31,631 bases of DNA from Terrisporobacter othiniensis (GTDB lineage: Bacteria; Bacillota; Clostridia; Peptostreptococcales; Peptostreptococcaceae): the NCBI RefSeq assembly GCF_000808015.1, contig NZ_JWHR01000104.1:1-31631 (forward strand), in the 5' to 3' direction. A program made the position numbers and the translations under genes. Shown piece after piece: positions 28,722 through 31,631 of this stretch. The notes beneath the pieces are model-generated. The model ran no database searches and was not told the DNA's origin. It saw only the letters and a program-made list of their open reading frames with translations. Numbering within the stretch: the first letter of the stretch is position 1; every line of letters starts with the position of its first letter.

Positions 28722-30659
28722 TTGAAGAAGATTAGTATAGATATTGAAACTTATTCTAGTGTGGATCTTACCAAGTGTGGAGTGTATCCTTATGTGGAAA
28801 GTTGTGATTTTCAAATATTATTGTTTGCATATTCCATTGATGACAGTGATGTAAAAGTAGTAGATGTGGCAAAAGGTGAGAACATACCATCAGAAGTTTT
28901 ACATGCTCTTTGTGATGACAAAGTCGTTAAATGGGCATTTAATGCAAATTTTGAGAGGATTTGTTTATCAAAATATATGGGGAAATACTTATGCTCAAAA
29001 GGGTGGCATTGTACCATGGTATGGTGTGCTACTTTGGGACTTCCTTTGTCGTTGGAGGTAGTGGGAAAGGTGATGGGCCTTGAAAAACAAAAGCTTGCTC
29101 AGGGGAAGAGTTTGATTAAATATTTTTGTGCACCATGCTCTCCTACTAAGTCAAATGGAGGAAGAACACGTAATTTACCTATTCATGATGAAGAGAAATG
29201 GGAGATATTTAAAGAATATAACAAAAGAGATGTAGAAACTGAAATGATGATTCAAAAGAAGTTATCTAGGTTTCCTGTGTCCAACAAAGAATGGGAAAAT
29301 TACTGGTTAGATCAACTTATTAATGATAGAGGAATTATGCTTGATATGGATTTTGTGAAAAAGGCAATTGCTTGTGATAAGGAGTATAAAGAAGGTGTTG
29401 TTAAAAAAGCAAGGAGGCTGACTAAGCTGGAAAATCCAAACTCTGTATCTCAGTTGAAAAATTGGCTACAAGATAAAGGGATAAATGTGGCCTCACTTAA
29501 TAAAGCATCTGTTGAGAAATTGTTGGAAGAAAATGAAGGCATAGTTAGTGAAGTGTTGTTGTTGCGTAAAGAATTGGCAAAGTCCAGTGTTAAGAAGTAC
29601 TCCGCCATGGAAAATGTGGTGGGGAGTGATAATAGAGCAAGGGGACTTATCCAGTTTTATGGAGCAGCTAGAACAGGCAGATATGCAGGAAGGCTTATTC
29701 AGGTGCAAAACTTGCCACAAAACCATTTGAAAGATTTGGAGCTAGCAAGAAGTCTTGTTAGAAGTGGAGAGTACGAAACATTGGATTTGCTGTATGATAG
29801 TGTGGAAAATGTGTTGTCACAATTAATTAGAACATCATTTGTCCCAAGAAAAGGACATAAATTTATAGTTGCAGACTTTTCTGCCATAGAAGCAAGGGTG
29901 ATTGCTTGGCTGGCAGATGAGGCGTGGCGTTTGCAAGTGTTTGAAGAAGGTGGAGATATTTATAGTGCATCGGCTAGTAAAATGTTTAAGGTGGTAGTTG
30001 AGAAGGATGGCAAGAATAGTCACCTTAGGGAAAAAGGGAAAATTGCAGAGCTTGCTCTGGGCTATGGTGGTTCTGTGGGCGCTTTAAAAGCTATGGGTGC
30101 CACGAATATGGGAATTGAAGAAGGTGAATTGCAAGACCTTGTAAATTCATGGAGAAACTCCAATAGTAATATTGTCAAGCTGTGGTGGGAGATTGATAGG
30201 GCAGTGAAAAATGTGATTGCAACTAAGGATCCTATTACTGTTTATGGGTTGAGCATTTTTTATGAAAGTGGAATGCTTTTTATTAAGTTGCCTAGTGGTA
30301 GGAAACTAAGTTATGTGAAACCTGTTTTGGCTGAGAATAAATTTGGTGGTACGTCTGTTACTTATGAAGGGGTGGACTCTAGCAAGAAGTGGAGCAGGAT
30401 TGAAAGCTATGGTCCCAAGTTTGTGGAAAATATAGTGCAGGGGATTGCTCGTGATTTGCTGGCTGAATCCATGGATAGACTTGATAAGGCGGGGCTTGAT
30501 ATTGTGATGCATGTTCATGATGAGGTGGTGACTGAAGTTGAGGAAGGGAAGTCTTCTGTGGAGGAGGTTTGTGAGATTATGGCTGCCAGACCGCCTTGGG
30601 CGAAGGAGATGGTGCTTAGGGCTGAGGGGTATGATTGTGGGTTTTATAGGAAGGGGTAG
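28722..30659 (+). CDS. phage-type family A DNA polymerase with 3'-5' exonuclease
   Basis: 645 residues. The exonuclease domain has Exo I SIDIETYS (Asp7, Glu9), Exo II NANF (74-77) and Exo III YNKRD (166-170). The polymerase domain has motif A ADFSAIEARV (384-393, Asp385, Glu390), motif B REKGKIAELALGYGG (436-450) and motif C HDE (599-601). GAARTGRYAGRLIQVQNLPQ (314-333) is the usual template-contact segment. It has no 5'-3' nuclease domain, as expected for T7-like phage enzymes. The start is a TTG at 28722 with GAGGGG (28711-28716) six bases upstream. Codons near the 3' end are richer in G than nearby chromosomal genes. No helicase or primase gene follows. Confidence 0.93.
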   Translation: MKKISIDIETYSSVDLTKCGVYPYVESCDFQILLFAYSIDDSDVKVVDVAKGENIPSEVLHALCDDKVVKWAFNANFERICLSKYMGKYLCSKGWHCTMVWCATLGLPLSLEVVGKVMGLEKQKLAQGKSLIKYFCAPCSPTKSNGGRTRNLPIHDEEKWEIFKEYNKRDVETEMMIQKKLSRFPVSNKEWENYWLDQLINDRGIMLDMDFVKKAIACDKEYKEGVVKKARRLTKLENPNSVSQLKNWLQDKGINVASLNKASVEKLLEENEGIVSEVLLLRKELAKSSVKKYSAMENVVGSDNRARGLIQFYGAARTGRYAGRLIQVQNLPQNHLKDLELARSLVRSGEYETLDLLYDSVENVLSQLIRTSFVPRKGHKFIVADFSAIEARVIAWLADEAWRLQVFEEGGDIYSASASKMFKVVVEKDGKNSHLREKGKIAELALGYGGSVGALKAMGATNMGIEEGELQDLVNSWRNSNSNIVKLWWEIDRAVKNVIATKDPITVYGLSIFYESGMLFIKLPSGRKLSYVKPVLAENKFGGTSVTYEGVDSSKKWSRIESYGPKFVENIVQGIARDLLAESMDRLDKAGLDIVMHVHDEVVTEVEEGKSSVEEVCEIMAARPPWAKEMVLRAEGYDCGFYRKG

Positions 30660-31115
30660 GTTATATTAGAGATAGATTAATTGAGATAAGTTAAAACAAG
30701 GTATTGTACTAAAAATTAATGAAATTATTTTGAAATAGGAAAATTATTGAATATGATTTATAATTAGAGTTACAATTGTTATATATTGTGAACTAAGAAC
30801 ACTTTTCATACCATATTATGGACCTAAAGAAAGTTTGCCAAAAGTGAATCAATTAAATACAAAATAAAAAACAGACTAAAACTTTATATAATATAGAGTT
30901 TTGGTCTTTTTTAGTTGGGTTTATAACCTATAATCCAAATAAAAAGTTTTAATTAAATTATATATGCTATTTAAAGATAAGTTAGAATAAATATTTTAAA
31001 GAAATAAGGATTATTTTTATATAAAAATGCATCTTTCTATAGATGTTGTTTCGAATTCAAGTAAAAACAATTAAAATTAAATTAGGAGAAAGACATAAGA
31101 GGGGGACATAAGATA
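30660..31115. other. 456-bp gap after the polymerase: terminator and AT-rich filler
   Basis: No gene seen. It holds the strong hairpin at 30873-30912 and otherwise short stop-broken frames. The replication cassette therefore ends here, instead of continuing into the helicase, VRR-NUC or virE genes usually found after the polymerase. Confidence 0.7.
30873..30912 (+). terminator. terminator after the polymerase gene
   Basis: 17-bp pairing potential (30873-30889 with 30891-30907) including two G-U pairs, followed by a T-run. Confidence 0.85.
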
Positions 31116-31361
31116 ATGCAAAATGAAGAATATACAGCAATAAATACAGATAGACTATTTTCACTTAAGGTAATGATTATAGGTGCAAAACTAAAGAGAG
31201 AGGGTTATAGCAACAAAGAGATAAGATAAAAGTCAAAAAGTGAAAGTATCTTTCAAGTTAGAAATGAACATCAAAGGATAAAGACAACATTTACATTTTA
31301 TTTATTAGGAGTAGAGGAGAAAATTACTTTAAATTTATTTGCTAAGTTTTAGACATATTTT
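31116..31361 (+). pseudogene. HTH-like stub, apparently decayed
   Basis: An ATG at 31116, with AGAGGGGG (31098-31105) before it, reads 37 codons to TAA at 31227. The end is KVMIIGAKLKREGYSNKEIR, which looks like the first helices of a helix-turn-helix. Read past the stop in frame, the sequence continues KSKSESIFQVRNEHQ and later LLGVEEK before more stops. It may be a small regulator that lost its end or an insertion-sequence transposase remnant; neither can be proved from this piece. Confidence 0.35.
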
Positions 31362-31379
31362 TAACTTCTACATAGGAGA

Positions 31380-31631
31380 GTGTATTTAAGATATTTAGAG
31401 TATAATAAAAAATTTAATGACTTAGGAAAGGAAAAGTATATTTTGAAATGGGAAATAGAATTTTATAAAAACTATATATTAGGAGATAAAGATAAGGCTT
31501 TTGAAATAAGAAATGAATTTTTACCTAAAAAATTATATAAATATCAAGGAACTGAAGATTTTAGAATTACAACATTAGAGAATAATGAACTTTATTTTTC
31601 ATCAAAAGATAAATTGAATGATCCTTTTGAT
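31380..31631 (+). CDS. DUF2971-like protein, N-terminal part, cut by the window edge
   Basis: The open frame reads from a possible GTG at 31380 to the last base. It contains KWEIEFYKNYILGD and then LYKYQGTEDFRITTLENNEL and YFSSKDKLNDPFD. The last stretch is the DUF2971 signature (LYKY..., ...I..GELYFSSPxxFNDPFD). An in-frame TAA lies shortly before the GTG, and the AGGAG before it is only one or two bases away. The true start may therefore lie elsewhere, or the 5' end may be damaged. DUF2971 proteins are frequent in phage-defence and mobile regions; their activity is not well defined. Confidence 0.65.
   Translation, partial: MYLRYLEYNKKFNDLGKEKYILKWEIEFYKNYILGDKDKAFEIRNEFLPKKLYKYQGTEDFRITTLENNELYFSSKDKLNDPFD

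Overview
The window is AT-rich, has strong GGAGG-type ribosome binding sites, uses TTG starts in places and carries many hairpin-plus-T-run terminators. It also has a class I cyclic di-GMP riboswitch in front of a giant secreted protease, and clostridial phage-type gene families. This points to a Clostridia chromosome, most likely Peptostreptococcaceae (Clostridioides difficile or a close relative). The species call is inference. I see no rRNA, tRNA or CRISPR array, and no integrase or phage structural genes.

Bases 1-4060: two nearly identical 139-bp promoter-bearing direct repeats (1-139 and 3925-4063) bracket a secreted BspA-type leucine-rich repeat protein (minus strand), a frameshifted XRE regulator and a candidate structured RNA with its own terminator. 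The second repeat supplies the promoter of an M24 Xaa-Pro aminopeptidase (4158-5945).

Bases 6000-8550: a flavodoxin/ferredoxin fusion protein behind a structured leader, then a three-gene group (small membrane protein, DUF3885-like protein, SF0329-like protein).

Bases 8820-11450: a membrane protein and a glucose/sorbosone dehydrogenase-like beta-propeller protein on the minus strand, then a decayed intergenic stretch. Bases 11443-11635 hold the c-di-GMP-I riboswitch and an overlapping terminator, arranged as an OFF switch. It controls a 1912-residue secreted M60 metallopeptidase with three discoidin-like modules, two NPCBM domains, Ig/FN3 modules, a FIVAR and leucine-rich repeats. A membrane protein with an acidic linker and a C-terminal Ig-like domain follows.

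Bases 18860-31631: an accessory, phage-derived region. It starts with a minus-strand set DUF1659 - DUF2922 - YvrJ - amidase/SH3. A small XRE regulator follows, preceded by 20-bp repeats. Next is a minus-strand three-gene operon that I read as an ABC three-component (ABC-3C) conflict/defence system: a C-terminal-domain protein, a middle component and a Rad50-like ABC ATPase. A plus-strand phage replication cassette comes last (small ORF, sigma-like HTH protein, two small proteins, DUF2800 Cas4-like nuclease, DUF2815, family A DNA polymerase). The cassette stops at a terminator without the helicase genes usually found with it. The window ends in a decayed HTH stub and a DUF2971 gene cut by the edge.

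A dispersed family of hairpin repeats sits in the gaps of 8.7-25.4 kb. Five copies share an invariant stem base and loop, but their upper stems differ and stay self-complementary. This covarying repeat family and the ABC-3C operon are the most interesting things here.
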